From contig JAEZSL010000359.1 of assembly GCA_023443925.1 (NCBI GenBank), positions 1-5,046 on the forward strand: a stretch of 5,046 nucleotides of DNA, in the 5' to 3' direction. A model generated the notes under the pieces. The model was not told where the DNA came from. It saw nothing but the letters and a program-made list of their open reading frames with translations, and searched no databases. The DNA comes from Bacillota bacterium (GTDB lineage: Bacteria > Bacillota_A > Clostridia > Lachnospirales > Lachnospiraceae). Below are positions 5,034 through 5,046 of the stretch, one piece after another. Position 1 is the stretch's first letter. Each line of letters begins with the position of its first letter. The position numbers were made by a program, and so were the translations under genes.

Positions 5034-5046
5034 TGAGATACCACAA
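5033..5046 (+). CDS. nrdG: Start of anaerobic reductase-activating protein (NrdG), truncated
   Basis: Only 14 bases are in the window. The ATG at 5033-5035 shares one base with the nrdD stop (TAATG), an arrangement typical of translational coupling, and an AAAGGAAAGG stretch (5012-5021) ends 11 bases upstream. The visible codons give M-R-Y-H, which fits the start of NrdG proteins (M-x-Y-H or similar). NrdG is the radical-SAM iron-sulfur enzyme that places the radical on the NrdD glycine (G679 here), and nrdG directly follows nrdD in many genomes. The call rests on context and four residues; the cysteine motif that would prove it is outside the window. Confidence 0.75.

Overview
The window looks like chromosomal DNA of an anaerobic, low-GC Gram-positive bacterium, most likely a clostridial species; Lachnospiraceae is my best guess. 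Reasons: AT-rich intergenic DNA, strong AAGGAG-type ribosome sites, sigma-A promoters with extended -10 elements, a lipoprotein-type signal peptide, a histidine kinase without a full HAMP domain, and an oxygen-sensitive class III ribonucleotide reductase behind paired NrdR boxes. The taxonomic call is inference.

Layout. (1) Positions 1-371, minus strand: the N-terminal 123 codons of a secreted lipoprotein with a perfect lipobox and one perfect Asp-box (BNR) motif, probably a beta-propeller; it runs off the left edge. (2) Positions 372-741: a 370-base divergent intergenic region with several inverted repeats. From left to right it holds a possible 26-codon ORF, a block where two stems compete for one strand, a 24-bp perfect inverted repeat resembling a bidirectional intrinsic terminator, a weaker hairpin with a T-run, and a good sigma-A promoter. 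(3) Positions 742-2686, plus strand: an OmpR-family response regulator and its histidine kinase, overlapping by 8 bases. (4) Positions 2687-2912: an AT-rich promoter region with two NrdR-like boxes 31 bp apart, one over the -35 region and one over the predicted transcription start, then a roughly 130-base leader with two tandem Shine-Dalgarno sequences. (5) Positions 2913-5033: complete nrdD, the anaerobic ribonucleoside-triphosphate reductase. (6) Positions 5033-5046: the first codons of what should be nrdG, its radical-SAM activase, overlapping the nrdD stop as TAATG.

How the genes work together. The regulator and kinase form one signalling unit; the divergent lipoprotein may be its target or an extracellular partner, which is inference from position only. 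NrdD and NrdG form the standard system for making deoxynucleotides without oxygen, repressed by NrdR when (d)ATP is plentiful. Nothing visible links the two-component system to nrdDG beyond adjacency. The coding content is mostly ordinary; the part least explained by known families is the structured intergenic region at 431-615.
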